Assembly (NCBI GenBank): GCA_943846685.1 | Contig: OX044363.1 | Coordinates: forward strand, 1,891,386-1,955,385 | From: an uncultured Pseudomonadales bacterium | Lineage (GTDB): Bacteria; Pseudomonadota; Gammaproteobacteria; Pseudomonadales; Porticoccaceae | Reading direction: 5' to 3' | DNA length: 64,000 bases | Shown: positions 8,963 to 18,512 of the stretch, piece after piece | Layout of the letters: every line of letters begins with the position of its first letter | How positions within the stretch are numbered: the stretch's first letter is position 1 | The notes under the pieces: model-generated | What the model was told of the DNA's origin: nothing | Database searches by the model: none | The model's input: the letters and a program-made list of their open reading frames with translations, nothing else | Made by a program: the position numbers and the translations under genes

Positions 8963-9892
8963 TTAGCGAGCAGGCAGAATCAAATCAATATGACTGCGTA
9001 TATCGTCACTAAGGTTAATACCTAGGTGATTACTAGTACGCTCATTGACCGTAATGAATACGTCCTCCAACGCCTGCATCTGGCGCTGAGGGGAATTACC
9101 CTGAGCTATATCCCAAGCCATACGACCGAGACTTAAGCCCATTTTGTAATTATTCGGATAGATTGAAAAAAGCGCACCGCGCTTAACATGGATAGGATTT
9201 GAGGAAAAAACCACAAAGTATTTTTCCCATGATTCATGAAGCAGAATTGCCAACACAGCGTTGTTAACAAATGAACCCTTGGGAAGAATCCACACAGCAT
9301 CCTGTTCACTCAGAGTTGGCATAAGATCCCGATAGACCCCAGCGGCAACCCTAACATCCTCAGCCCGATGAATAGAGAGCTCTATACCCTGCTGCTGCAG
9401 CACCGTTGTTACATGATCAAAATCGAGCAGATTATTATCAGGGTTGGTAACAATATGGACCGTCCTTACATCAGGAACCAACAGCGGCAGCTTTGCGGCA
9501 ACAACCGCGGCGTCAGGAACAAGCGTAATACCAAATACATTGTTGTATTCACTGTTGACCGCGCCAACAATTAAACGCCGGTCGGCATTGTGTTCAGTGA
9601 CCTGCCGTGCCAGTCGGTTGCCAAGAACCAACACCGGAGAGCTCTGATCCAGCACATGTACAAAGTCGACCGGTGATTGATTATCAGCCATAGAAACTCG
9701 CCTAACTTCCTGCTGATAGCCCTCTTCTGCCCCCCGAACAACCTCTTCAAAAATCCTGGCAAAGGGTTCGCGCACCTCTGGATAAATAATCACCAGATCA
9801 ATAGCTTCTTCAGCAACAGTTGCAGCGCCAGCCAGAGATACAACTCCTGTGGAGGAGAGGCCGGCCAGAGCCAGCCAAAATACAGACACCAT
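8963..9892 (-). CDS. Periplasmic ABC-type substrate-binding protein (ABC_sub_bind/TrpX-like)
   Basis: The product is about 309 residues and resembles the ABC_sub_bind family: two Rossmann-like lobes with segments such as SPVLVLGNRLARQV, VGAVNSEYNNVFGITL, VHIVTNPDNNLLDF and YFVVFSSNPIHVKRGALFSI. No permease or ATPase gene is nearby. It lies between a TonB receptor and the giant hybrid kinase, so it more likely presents a ligand to the kinase than feeds a transporter; this is an inference. From the first ATG (9892) the signal peptide lacks positive charges and has no Shine-Dalgarno. An in-frame ATA at 9905-9907 sits about 7 bases after AGGGAG and would add Lys-Ile-Lys-Gln, giving a classical n-region, so the true start may be there. 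Confidence 0.75.
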   Translation of the reverse strand: MVSVFWLALAGLSSTGVVSLAGAATVAEEAIDLVIIYPEVREPFARIFEEVVRGAEEGYQQEVRRVSMADNQSPVDFVHVLDQSSPVLVLGNRLARQVTEHNADRRLIVGAVNSEYNNVFGITLVPDAAVVAAKLPLLVPDVRTVHIVTNPDNNLLDFDHVTTVLQQQGIELSIHRAEDVRVAAGVYRDLMPTLSEQDAVWILPKGSFVNNAVLAILLHESWEKYFVVFSSNPIHVKRGALFSIYPNNYKMGLSLGRMAWDIAQGNSPQRQMQALEDVFITVNERTSNHLGINLSDDIRSHIDLILPAR

Positions 9893-10003
9893 CTGTTTGA
9901 TTTTTATAGCACTACTCCCTGTACTGCTGTAAAAAAGTCAGCCAGTCATCTAGACCAAAGCTGACATTGAACCCCTCACTTTCACCCTGAGTCTAACCGG
10001 CGT

Positions 10004-12136
10004 TTAAAAGCTATAGCGGATTTCACCCAATACTGTTCTACCTGATAAGGGTAGATCATTGGGTATAAAAGGCACTGGGGCAGAGTTGGGGCTCGGCTCT
10101 CGAGCGTCCTCATCAAAAGCATTATTAATCGTAAACCCTAGCTCAAACGACTTAGTTAATACCTTTCGAACTGATAGATCGACAATAAGATAATCATCAA
10201 CCTGTGGACGCAGATCACCAATCATGCGATTCCGATCCATCACCCAGTTAGCCTGCATATTCACTCGCCAATCACTGGGCAATGTCCAGTCGCCACGCAG
10301 ATAAAACTGCTTTTCCGGTGATTTGGAAGCTGCTACATCAAGGGTTTCATCAGTAGATTTCTGAATGGAAAAGTTACTGCTGATAGTTAAATCATCTGTC
10401 GCTGACCAATTGACCTCAAACTCCATACCGTAACCAGTCTGCTCGCCGGCATTTTGCGCCGTTCGAGTACTGCCACTCATATCCGGTATAAACTGAATAA
10501 TATCTGTCCAGTCATAGTAGAAAAAATTGGTATTCAAGGTTAATTCATAGTTCGGACGATAATCGAATGCAATCTCATAACTCTTAATCTCTTCCGGCTT
10601 AAGATCGATATTACCCAGAATCAATGGATTGTTAATTGCTCTTGTCTGGGCAAAAGATGGCGCACGAAATGCCTCGCCGTAGAGGAACTTGGTGGTTAAC
10701 TTATAGCTGGTCGACCAGACCAGCGCGATACGCGGGTTGGTGGTAGAACCAAAATCGGAATATTTATCGAAACGAAGACCTGCGGTCAGCTCCCAGTCAT
10801 TGTCAATCAACCAGACATCCTGAACGTACAGATAGTGATTGTCCCGCTCGTCTTCAGTCAAAAATACCAGCGGTGTATCAGAGACATCCACTAGCGGATC
10901 ACCGGGCAAAATCGGCAACAATGTGTCCGGGTGGATACCAAAGTTTTTCTCTTCGGTAACCTTGTCGATCTGGCCGTGGTAATAGCCGCTGCCCATACTC
11001 AGATTGTGGTGCTCTATACCTTTGTAGTTGAGACGCAGGCTAGCGCGAAAATGGTTTTCAAAAATTTCCGGATTGCCTATTACGCCGTCAGGGAAAGGCG
11101 GAAATATCGGCGCGCCAAGTGAATCGAAAAATGGACCTCTGGAACCCGGGGGATAGAGAATAAAGTTGCCTTCAACTTCCTGGGAGGTATCCAGATAACT
11201 GGCCTGAAACTCAAGGGAGGTGTTTTTAGAAAGTTCGGCTTCAGTATAAGTAAAATCAAAATTTAAACGCTGACTGGCAAACTTATTGGTTGGATTTAAG
11301 GTCTCCGCTGCACCGGCACCATCGCCAATATCTTTGCGAATTTGACTGCCCAGTCTAAAGCGCATCTTTTTGTAGAGAGCCTCTAGTCTGATATCAATAT
11401 TTTGCTGGGAACGATTAACCGATCCAGGTGCATTTGATACCGAGGTTCCCGAGAGCAAATCAAACAGACTCTGGGCATCGCTCTGAATCTGCTCATCCGT
11501 GCCATCGGTTTCGCCCAATTCAATAACCGCTGAATAGGCCATCTCGCCAGTTTCTCCCTCTGCGGCCAACCATACCTCTCTTGTGCCAAAGTCACCTATA
11601 ACTGCACCAGCAGAGTTTTTCTCTATCTCTTCCGGCCCCTTGGTGACTATATTGATAACACCAGCAAAGGCATCGGCACCATAGAGTGCAGAACCCGGTC
11701 CACGAATTACCTCTATTCTGGCAATCGCTTCTATGGGCATCCACCGTCCAGACTAGATTTCGGTCTCCCTGAAATAGATTAGTCATTGGGATGCCATTTA
11801 TTAGCATTAATACTTGAGGATTAAAGTCAGCATTAACACCCCGAAAGATATACATAGGAGTTATAAAGGGGACTGCGAGTGACATGCAAGGCCGGGAACA
11901 GTCTCTAAAACCTGATCAATATCTCTAGCGCCCATAGCCTGAATCTGCTGGGCCGTAATTACCGAGGCGACTGCCGGAGCTTTGGCAATTGGCTGAACAC
12001 TACCTGTAGCAATAGAGACAAAGTCTTCATCACCATAGAATCCGGCAAAATCAACATCCGAATTTAAACTATCCTGACCCAAGCTATTGATTGAAATTAG
12101 CCCTGCTACTAAAAATACTCCATACAGTTTACACAT
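10004..12136 (-). pseudogene. TonB-dependent outer-membrane receptor, interrupted by frameshifts
   Basis: Three frames together make one receptor of about 700 residues. The N-terminal part (12136 to about 11885) has a signal peptide and the plug start KAPAVASVITAQQIQ...VLETVPGL. The middle part (about 11880 to 11750) carries MYIFRGV...PQVLMLINGIPMTN. The main part (11740 to 10004) begins MPIEAIARIEVIRGPGSALYG and runs through the barrel to a terminal YSF. Frame changes are needed near 11860-11890 and near 11740-11755. The ATG at 12136 has a perfect GGGAGGTG Shine-Dalgarno that overlaps the stop of the upstream gene. Either the gene is decaying or the sequence has indel errors. The ligand is unknown, and the adjacent binding protein and kinase suggest a sensed or imported small molecule. 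Confidence 0.85.
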
Positions 12137-12139
12137 GCT

Positions 12140-12949
12140 CTACACCTCCCAGTGTCTGACCTCTTCGACGCCTGTATAACTGAGTCGAGAGGTTCGCAAG
12201 GGAAAAAATCCTCCCTCCTGCTGATTACTTGCATCGATAAAACAGGGCATAGCGCCAGCGGTAAAAGCCAATGTCGCCATATGATAAAAATCCATTGGCT
12301 CAATACCTTCGTCAGCCAACAATGCCGCACAAACTGCCGCTATATTGATCTTGTATTTAAGTCTGGTACTACTTAAATACTCATCAATATCAAAGGCCAG
12401 TTTGACATACTTGCCATTGCCACAGCCAATTGAACGAGCAAATTCCATCATTGGTTTTACGCGTTCATCCGCATCTGACAATAGGCCGTCCATACCCGTA
12501 AACACTGCGGAACTGCTTTAACTCTGCCTTTACTATCTGCTCTAAACTCTCACCCTCGGATCAAGCCGTGCCTCGGCGCGATAAAGAAAATCCGTGGCTC
12601 CTTTAATTGGCTTTAACCCGTATATCGTCGCCTCGGTTACTGCCAGCGATCCAGCTGCGGCCAAAACTCCAGTTGAGCGAGCAGTTCCTGCCAATGCAGA
12701 GATCCGGTTATTCCAGATTCGCGGATCGGGAAAGCTGGTACAGATCACCCACATAGCCTCCATTAAGCGCGCTATCTTTGGCGATTCTTTCCCGGTTGCC
12801 GCATATAACAGATATTCCATCCATGGCTTTTCATTCAACTCGGTAAAAACATCCTTGCCGCGCAAAACAACTTTCCCCTCAAGAGACCAACCGCCAATTG
12901 AGGTTTGCCAATTATCCTCAAACTTCTCTAACTTACTGTGAACCGGCAT
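12140..12949 (-). pseudogene. Citrate-synthase-fold protein B, interrupted by two frameshifts
   Basis: The N-terminal piece (12949 to 12542) contains ISALAGTARSTGVLAAAGSL. A short middle piece in a third frame, about 12560-12488, reads ESLEQIVKAELKQFRSVYGY then GRPI. The C-terminal piece, entering near 12490, contains SDADERVKPMMEFA and INIAAVCAALLADEGI. Together these are a citrate synthase/citryl-CoA lyase fold of roughly 265 residues. Canonical catalytic positions appear lost: HGGA becomes IKGA, GFGHP becomes GYGRP and NID becomes NIA. It lies 27 bp after its paralogue and its TAG overlaps the ribosome-binding site of the TonB gene. Sequence error or true decay are both possible. Confidence 0.75.
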
Positions 12950-12976
12950 ACAGTTTTTCCAAATTTGTAGTTGTGT

Positions 12977-13768
12977 TTACGGATTTAATTTGAAGCCATT
13001 GGCAAAAAAAGGGTACTTCCGCCAGCCAAGTTTTTCCTGCTCCAAAGCGTGAACGGCAGCACCGGGCAGGCGCAATAATAGATAGAGCATCTCTGCCTGC
13101 TCAGGCAAAAAATCCAGATCAAAAAGTGCCGCTGCGGCAACACCGGAAAATGCCAGCGGGCAATCGGCAAACTCCTCCAGCTGCTGCCGGTTATCTTGCA
13201 GCCAACTAAGATGTGGGGTTTGACCGACCTCGACCAGATGCGCCAGAGTTTTTATTACTGGTGTCGGGCAGCTAATACCATTGGGATCAAATCCAGGTGG
13301 GTGTTCCATTGGCGACCAGACATCCGCACGCCCTTCCTGAGGTGGATTTTTAATTATCTGTTGCCAGTCTTGCAGATTGGTAGCGCAGAGTTGCCAGTAT
13401 TCCATGGCATGAAAGACTTCTCTGGCACCACCCAGATTACCGGCACCCACCGAGAGAGCTGCGATTAATGCGGAAGCATGAGTTGAACCACCAACACCGG
13501 CACTCATCGCTGCTCTAACACTGTGATCGCGAGGGCCAGGATTAGCCAGTGCAATGGCAAGTCCCTCTAACAAGGCAGACTGCTGAGAAGTGGGCCGTTC
13601 TAATTTAAACAGTAAATAGAGGTAATCGATCAAACTGGCGTTTTTTAATAGATCGCCATAGACATCATAGCCAGAACAAAAACAGTCTGCCGCTGCAAAG
13701 GGATTATCTGATTCGGGGGTCTCACGCCAAATTTTAGTGGTGATGGTTTCAACCGACTTATCTGTCAT
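12977..13768 (-). CDS. Citrate-synthase-fold protein A (citryl-CoA lyase-like)
   Basis: The 263-residue product has the short citryl-CoA-lyase form of the citrate synthase fold, for example YLLFKLERPTSQQSALLEGL, ALIAALSVGAGNLGGAREVF and the C-terminal AFSGVAAAALFDLDFLPEQA. By eye alignment, the three catalytic residues of the family are replaced: His of HGGA by Leu (NLGGA), His of GFGHP by a GFDP sequence, and Asp of NIDG by Ser (FSGV). It may therefore be a non-canonical enzyme or a binding subunit. Its ATG overlaps the ThDP-enzyme stop by four bases, and the paralogue follows, so the three are probably co-translated. Confidence 0.75.
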   Translation of the reverse strand: MTDKSVETITTKIWRETPESDNPFAAADCFCSGYDVYGDLLKNASLIDYLYLLFKLERPTSQQSALLEGLAIALANPGPRDHSVRAAMSAGVGGSTHASALIAALSVGAGNLGGAREVFHAMEYWQLCATNLQDWQQIIKNPPQEGRADVWSPMEHPPGFDPNGISCPTPVIKTLAHLVEVGQTPHLSWLQDNRQQLEEFADCPLAFSGVAAAALFDLDFLPEQAEMLYLLLRLPGAAVHALEQEKLGWRKYPFFANGFKLNP

Positions 13769-15591
13769 CCGCTTTGCAACACATTAGTCCGTAATCCTAT
13801 GGGTGGCGCTTCATTTTGATCAATTCTAACGTCCAGAATTGTCGGGCCCTTACGAGCGCAGATAGTCTTTATATCCAGACAATTAAGATCTTCTGGCGAG
13901 CGAATAATATGGCCGGGGGCACCCATGGCATTGGCCAGTGCAGCGAAATCTACGTTGGCTAATGTATTGGCAGTCGGCTCTGCTCCAGTCAGGGTTTGAC
14001 CGTGACGAACCATGCCGTAGGCACTGTCATTTAAAATAACAAAAATAATCGTTAGCTTTTCTTCGACGGCGACCATAATCTCCTGACCGCTCATCAACCA
14101 GCTACCATCACCGGTAATACAGACAACGGGAGTATCTGCGATTGCCAAGCTGGTCCCTACCGCATTGCCAATCGCCCAGCCCATCGATGCAAAATCAACT
14201 GAGGCACTAAATAAGCCGCCACGATCTTCTCGTTTACCCGAAAAACGTCGATCAAAGGGGTGAAGATAATGTGTACCCCAAGCCAAACTGTTGCCCGTAT
14301 CCACTAGATAGCGAGTGTGGGGAGGGAATAGTCGAGGTAGATCGCGCATTAAACGCTGGGGTTTAATCGGTGTCGCGTCGGAGCAATAACCCTGCTCATC
14401 ATCAAATTCAAAATGTCTGGTCATGGTTGCTTCAGACTTTGCACTGCTTGATTTAACCAGTCTCATATACCTTTTTGTATCTATGCCAAAGCGGCTGGCT
14501 ATACGATCAAAGATGGTTTCCAAACAACCTCTTACGTGCAGCTTTGCCATGGGCGTTCTGGTTAAGTTGGCTTCAGTGGACTCCACATGAACTAACTTGC
14601 CATTGAGCAGACTTTTGGTGTCCCAGGCATTACTGGAGAATTCGCCAAATCGCGCGCCTATGGCAATAACTAAATCCACTTCTGGGTTAGCCAACACCTC
14701 TCGCGCGGCACTGTGGCCAGCAAAACCAAAAACCCCTTTAAATTGAGGGTGATAAGGACTGACTAGCCCTTTCCCCTGTGGGGTCACTATCAGGTCAGCG
14801 CCGGTTTTAACCACTAATGTGAGAATACTACCAATCGCATCACAGGCTTCATCGCCAATAATAAACACTGGCTTTTTCGCTTTTTTTAATTCGGCAAAAA
14901 GCTGATCTACGGCGTGGTCATCAATCAATTCAGGCTTATCTAAGAGAGTATTTAACTGATAATTGGCTTTAGTAACAGAGATAGGCATGGCCATGACATC
15001 GCGGGGAATACTTATATGCGCAGGCCCGGCGGGTGAGCCCAACGCTGACATAATTGCCGCAGCTAACTTATGTTCAAATTGATCTATATGGGAAATTAGC
15101 GTGTTGTATCTGCTGCAGTGTTGGTAGAGCCCAACAGTGTTCACACCAGTACAGGAGGAATCTTGAATAGCACCTTTACCAAAGGTTGAAATGGCCGTTT
15201 GCGCGGTAATCACTAGCATTGGCACATTGTTTTCGTAGGCGGATGCAACGCCGGTAATCATATTGGTTGCGCCCGGGCCGGTGGTTGAACAGCAGACACC
15301 TAACTTACCGCTGTTTCTAGCGTAGCCATCGGCCATAAATGCTGCGCCGGTTTCATGGCGGGCGACTACGGCTCTTACGCCACCTTTTCGTTCACTGCGT
15401 GCTAGTGCATCATAGAGAGGTTCGATTGCACCCCCAGGTACACCAAAAACATATTCCACACCTAGTTGATTTAAGTAGGCGACTAATAAATCAGCCATTT
15501 TTGGACCAATTGCTGGAACAGCTTGAGTAGCTGCTCCCTTCTTCAGCTCTTTATCTAGTTCGCGATCTAACTCTTGATCTAGTTCTGTCAT
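13765..15591 (-). CDS. Acetolactate synthase-like thiamine-diphosphate enzyme
   Basis: The 608-residue protein has the three-domain POX/ALS architecture. The N-terminal Pyr domain holds GVPGGAIEPLYDAL and RHETGAAFMADGYAR with catalytic Glu80. The central domain carries VFIIGDEACDAIG, and the C-terminal PP domain carries the ThDP/Mg motif starting GDGSWLMSGQE near residue 494 and ending at LNDSAYGM. The N-terminus has an extra charged stretch rich in Glu, Leu, Asp and Lys before residue 20. No ALS small subunit is next to it. It heads an operon with two citrate-synthase-fold genes instead, so a role in branched-chain synthesis is unlikely. The reaction cannot be assigned from sequence alone. 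Confidence 0.85.
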   Translation of the reverse strand: MTELDQELDRELDKELKKGAATQAVPAIGPKMADLLVAYLNQLGVEYVFGVPGGAIEPLYDALARSERKGGVRAVVARHETGAAFMADGYARNSGKLGVCCSTTGPGATNMITGVASAYENNVPMLVITAQTAISTFGKGAIQDSSCTGVNTVGLYQHCSRYNTLISHIDQFEHKLAAAIMSALGSPAGPAHISIPRDVMAMPISVTKANYQLNTLLDKPELIDDHAVDQLFAELKKAKKPVFIIGDEACDAIGSILTLVVKTGADLIVTPQGKGLVSPYHPQFKGVFGFAGHSAAREVLANPEVDLVIAIGARFGEFSSNAWDTKSLLNGKLVHVESTEANLTRTPMAKLHVRGCLETIFDRIASRFGIDTKRYMRLVKSSSAKSEATMTRHFEFDDEQGYCSDATPIKPQRLMRDLPRLFPPHTRYLVDTGNSLAWGTHYLHPFDRRFSGKREDRGGLFSASVDFASMGWAIGNAVGTSLAIADTPVVCITGDGSWLMSGQEIMVAVEEKLTIIFVILNDSAYGMVRHGQTLTGAEPTANTLANVDFAALANAMGAPGHIIRSPEDLNCLDIKTICARKGPTILDVRIDQNEAPPIGLRTNVLQSG

Positions 15592-15797
15592 CTTTTTGCC
15601 TTATAAAATAACAACATACAAAGAGGTCTTAACCCTTTTTTTTATTAACCTCAGTAATAGATCAAGAATTCTGTATTGGCAATAAAATATTCTTACCTGA
15701 AAGGCTTTTTGACTTTATTAATTGCTGCCATATAGACAGCTGTCGCCCAGTGGTTACAATGCCTACCTTATTAACCAAATGATCATTATTGATTACT

Positions 15798-16571
15798 ATG
15801 GACGAAATCAAAGATACCTATCCAAAGCCTGAACAAGAAAAGCTGACTAGGGAAGAAAAGCCTAAAAAAGAAGAGCCCAAGAAGGCGGAGACTAAGAAAG
15901 AAAGCCTGCTTTTAAATCTGGCCTTTAATATCGCCATACCAACGCTGGTGCTGACCAAACTTAGCGGTGACGAGTATCTGGGTATTAAACTGGCGATTGT
16001 GGTGGCGCTGTCTTTCCCGATTATTTACGGTGTTAGAGATTTCTTTAGCCGTGGCAAAATCAATTTCTTCTCCGCGCTGGGTGTTGTCAGTGTTTCGATG
16101 ACCGGCGGTATCAGTCTGATGGAGCTGGATGCGGTTTATATCGCAATTAAAGAAGCGAGCATTCCCGGGCTGTTTGGTGTGGCTACACTGGTTTCGCTAA
16201 AAACCTCCCAGCCTTTAATCCATACGTTTTTACTCAATGATTCAATTCTTGAGACCGATAAAATAACCGCTGCCCTCAAGGCCAATAAGCGTGAGGCTGA
16301 ATTTGATCAGCTGCTGACCAATGCCTCGTGGATACTCGCCGGTTCGTTTTTACTCTCTTCAGTGCTCAATTATTTTCTTGCGGTTTATCTGCTTACCGCA
16401 GATCCCGGCACCATCGAATTTAACGAGCAGCTCGGCAAGATGACGGCGCTGAGTTTCCCAGTTATCGCAGTGCCGGCAATGCTGGTGATGATTGGCGATA
16501 TGTTCTATCTATTTAGCGGCATTAAGCGCCTGACCGGTATTCCTCTCGAAGATATCGTGAAACAGAAATAG
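15798..16571 (+). CDS. VC0807-family membrane protein
   Basis: This protein of about 257 residues begins with a highly charged Lys/Glu-rich segment (residues about 5-38) and continues with several hydrophobic helices, such as LAIVVALSFPIIYGV, ISLMELDAVYIAI, ILAGSFLLSSVLNYFLAVYL and LSFPVIAVPAMLVMIGDMF. The pattern matches the VC0807 family of inner-membrane proteins of unknown function. An in-frame TTG at 15789 would add three residues. I prefer the ATG at 15798, though neither has a clear Shine-Dalgarno. It is divergent from the ThDP operon across about 200 bp. Confidence 0.7.
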   Translation: MDEIKDTYPKPEQEKLTREEKPKKEEPKKAETKKESLLLNLAFNIAIPTLVLTKLSGDEYLGIKLAIVVALSFPIIYGVRDFFSRGKINFFSALGVVSVSMTGGISLMELDAVYIAIKEASIPGLFGVATLVSLKTSQPLIHTFLLNDSILETDKITAALKANKREAEFDQLLTNASWILAGSFLLSSVLNYFLAVYLLTADPGTIEFNEQLGKMTALSFPVIAVPAMLVMIGDMFYLFSGIKRLTGIPLEDIVKQK

Positions 16572-16641
16572 CTAGGCTCGTAAATAGCTGTGCTCATAGC
16601 CAGAACAGCTCCTCAATAAAAATCTCAAACAGGGTAAAAAT

Positions 16642-16941
16642 ATGTGGTACGCAATTATCAGTGAAGATGTAGACAATAGTCTGGATAAACGCCTGCAGGC
16701 GCGACCTGCCCATCTGGAGCGATTACAGGATCTAAAGAATGATGGTCGCCTATTTGTCGCTGGCCCGCATCCAGCCATAGATTCACTGGACCCGGGTGAA
16801 GCCGGTTTTACAGGCAGTCTGGTGATCGCTGAATTTGATAGTCTGGCGGATGCCCAGCAGTGGGCCGATGCCGACCCCTATATGGATGCCGGTGTTTACA
16901 AGCAGGTTACCGTGAAACCTTTCAAGAAAGTTCTTCCCTGA
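16642..16941 (+). CDS. yciI: YciI-family protein
   Basis: This is a 99-residue YCII-domain protein (dimeric ferredoxin-like alpha/beta fold). It has the family start [20 protein letters not shown], the pattern [11 protein letters not shown] with a conserved His, [13 protein letters not shown], and [13 protein letters not shown]. The His-Asp pair is proposed as an active site in related proteins, but the substrate is unknown. The ATG at 16642 is preceded by AGGGT at a normal distance. In E. coli yciI lies in the yciK/yciO neighbourhood; here it stands about 12 kb from yciO. Confidence 0.9.
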   Translation: MWYAIISEDVDNSLDKRLQARPAHLERLQDLKNDGRLFVAGPHPAIDSLDPGEAGFTGSLVIAEFDSLADAQQWADADPYMDAGVYKQVTVKPFKKVLP

Positions 16942-17024
16942 ACCCTGCTTTAGGCGGCAAATGGTTATCATTTGTCGCCGATCAGAGTATTATCCACGCT
17001 TCTCCAACTGAACATCTTAAAATC

Positions 17025-17741
17025 ATGAACTATCTATTTTTGGCAATCTCTGTTTTCGCCCTCTCCCTAAGCAATAATGCGATTGCAGAAGAATCCGTAG
17101 AAGCTGCGGTTTCAGAACAAAAGGTCTACCCGCAGGAAAAAACCGTTTATGTTACCGATGAGTTTCTTGTGCCATTGCGCGAAACACCCTGCTCACGCTG
17201 CACCATTGTCCATCGTGGCATTAAGACCGGCAGCAAGCTGCGTCTGTTGGAAGTGGTTGATGGCTGGGCGCACCTGATCACAGCCAGAGGTACCGAGGGT
17301 TGGATGGAATCTCAGTATCTGGTTGACGAGCCGATTGCGCGTATAAAACTGAACCAGCAGCAAAAAGAACTGGCGGCGGTTAAAAAGCGTAATACTGAGC
17401 TGGATAGAAACTACAATGAGTTGCGTGAAGAGTCGAAAGCACTGCGCGACCAGTTGGATAACTCACTGGGTGACAATGAGACTGTGGCTCGTGAGCTGGC
17501 GGAAATTAGAACTATTTCCTCGGACGCTATTGCCCTTAATCAGCAGAATGAACAGCTGGTTAAGAATAATCATATGCTGCAGCGCGAAAACGATGCGCTG
17601 AAAGCTAATGTTGATGACCTGCAGAAAGATAAGCGCAATGAGTCTTTTTTATATGGCGGTCTAACAGTATTTTTGGGCGCTATTCTGGTTATCCTGATTC
17701 CCAAACTGCGTGGTAGAAAGCGTTTTTCAGAGTGGCAGTAG
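17025..17741 (+). CDS. SH3-domain membrane protein (YgiM-like, TIGR04211 type)
   Basis: The 238-residue product has an N-terminal signal peptide (NYLFLAISVFALSLSNNAIA), a bacterial SH3 domain at about residues 40-105 (YVTDEFLVPLRETPC ... GWAHLITARGTEGWMESQYL), a long coiled coil at about 110-200 and a C-terminal TM helix (GGLTVFLGAILVILIP) with a basic tail. This is the YgiM architecture, probably a periplasmic, envelope-anchored protein. The frame is open further upstream to 16860, but that would overlap yciI. The ATG at 17025 gives a clean signal peptide. Two Cys (CSRC) in the SH3 domain are unusual and might bind metal or form a disulfide. Confidence 0.82.
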   Translation: MNYLFLAISVFALSLSNNAIAEESVEAAVSEQKVYPQEKTVYVTDEFLVPLRETPCSRCTIVHRGIKTGSKLRLLEVVDGWAHLITARGTEGWMESQYLVDEPIARIKLNQQQKELAAVKKRNTELDRNYNELREESKALRDQLDNSLGDNETVARELAEIRTISSDAIALNQQNEQLVKNNHMLQRENDALKANVDDLQKDKRNESFLYGGLTVFLGAILVILIPKLRGRKRFSEWQ

Positions 17742-17801
17742 AGTGCGGCACTAGAGAGCCATAATAGAGTCTAGCTGTAGATAGAAACTAAAGAGGTAGT
17801 A

Positions 17802-18512
17802 ATGAAAAGAGCTGTTGTTTTACTTTTTGTATTAGTAGCCGGATCGCTACTACTTACCTCTCCGGCATTTGCCGACCAAGTTAAAACTGATAAAGCGGCT
17901 CTTGATAAGAAAAGTATAGAAAAGACCAGTACAGGAAATCCAAGAGTAAAACTATCCACCGAGATGGGCGATATTGTTGTCGAACTCTTCGCAGATAAGG
18001 CGCCGATCAGCGTCGATAACTTTATTAAAAATACCAACAACTATCATTATGACGGTCTGATCTTTCACCGGGTGATCAAGGGTTTTATGATCCAGTCCGG
18101 CGGCCATACTTTTGATATGAGCTTCCGCGAACCCGGCCGCGCCCCAATTGTTAATGAATCCCATAATGGCTTAAGCAATATCCGTGGCAGCATTGCTATG
18201 GCACGTGTTGCTGATCCAGATAGCGCCAAGGCACAGTTTTTTATCAACCATAAAACCAATAAGCGCCTCGACGCCACGGCTAAAAGGCCGGGCTATACGG
18301 TTTTCGGCGCGGTTATCTCGGGCATTGAAGTTGTCGATGCTATAGCTGCTGTCGAGGTACGTTCGATGGGAATGTATCAGGATGTTCCGGTTTCCCCAAT
18401 TCGTATTCTTAAGGCGCGGCTGATAAATCCAAAAGCATGGACAGCTCTGCCAGAACCGAAACTAGAAACTATCGAACCGGCCTATGAAATGCCGGTTCCT
18501 CTAAATAGATAA
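17802..18512 (+). CDS. Periplasmic cyclophilin-type peptidyl-prolyl isomerase
   Basis: This 236-residue PPIase isomerises X-Pro bonds. A signal peptide (residues 1-24, ending PAFA) targets it to the periplasm. The cyclophilin domain at about 49-205 has the active-site FHRVIKGFMIQSGG (residues 88-101, with Arg90) and AKAQFFIN. A Pro-rich tail of about 30 residues follows the domain, and a Lys/Ser-rich linker precedes it. The ATG at 17802 is preceded by GAGGTAG. The TAA overlaps the pdxJ ATG, implying coupling. It is PpiA-like in topology, but orthology to ppiA is not certain. Confidence 0.9.
   Translation: MKRAVVLLFVLVAGSLLLTSPAFADQVKTDKAALDKKSIEKTSTGNPRVKLSTEMGDIVVELFADKAPISVDNFIKNTNNYHYDGLIFHRVIKGFMIQSGGHTFDMSFREPGRAPIVNESHNGLSNIRGSIAMARVADPDSAKAQFFINHKTNKRLDATAKRPGYTVFGAVISGIEVVDAIAAVEVRSMGMYQDVPVSPIRILKARLINPKAWTALPEPKLETIEPAYEMPVPLNR

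Noticed and set aside
16860..17024. Upstream extension of the SH3-domain gene
   Set aside because: It would overlap yciI and place 55 non-family residues before a clear signal peptide.
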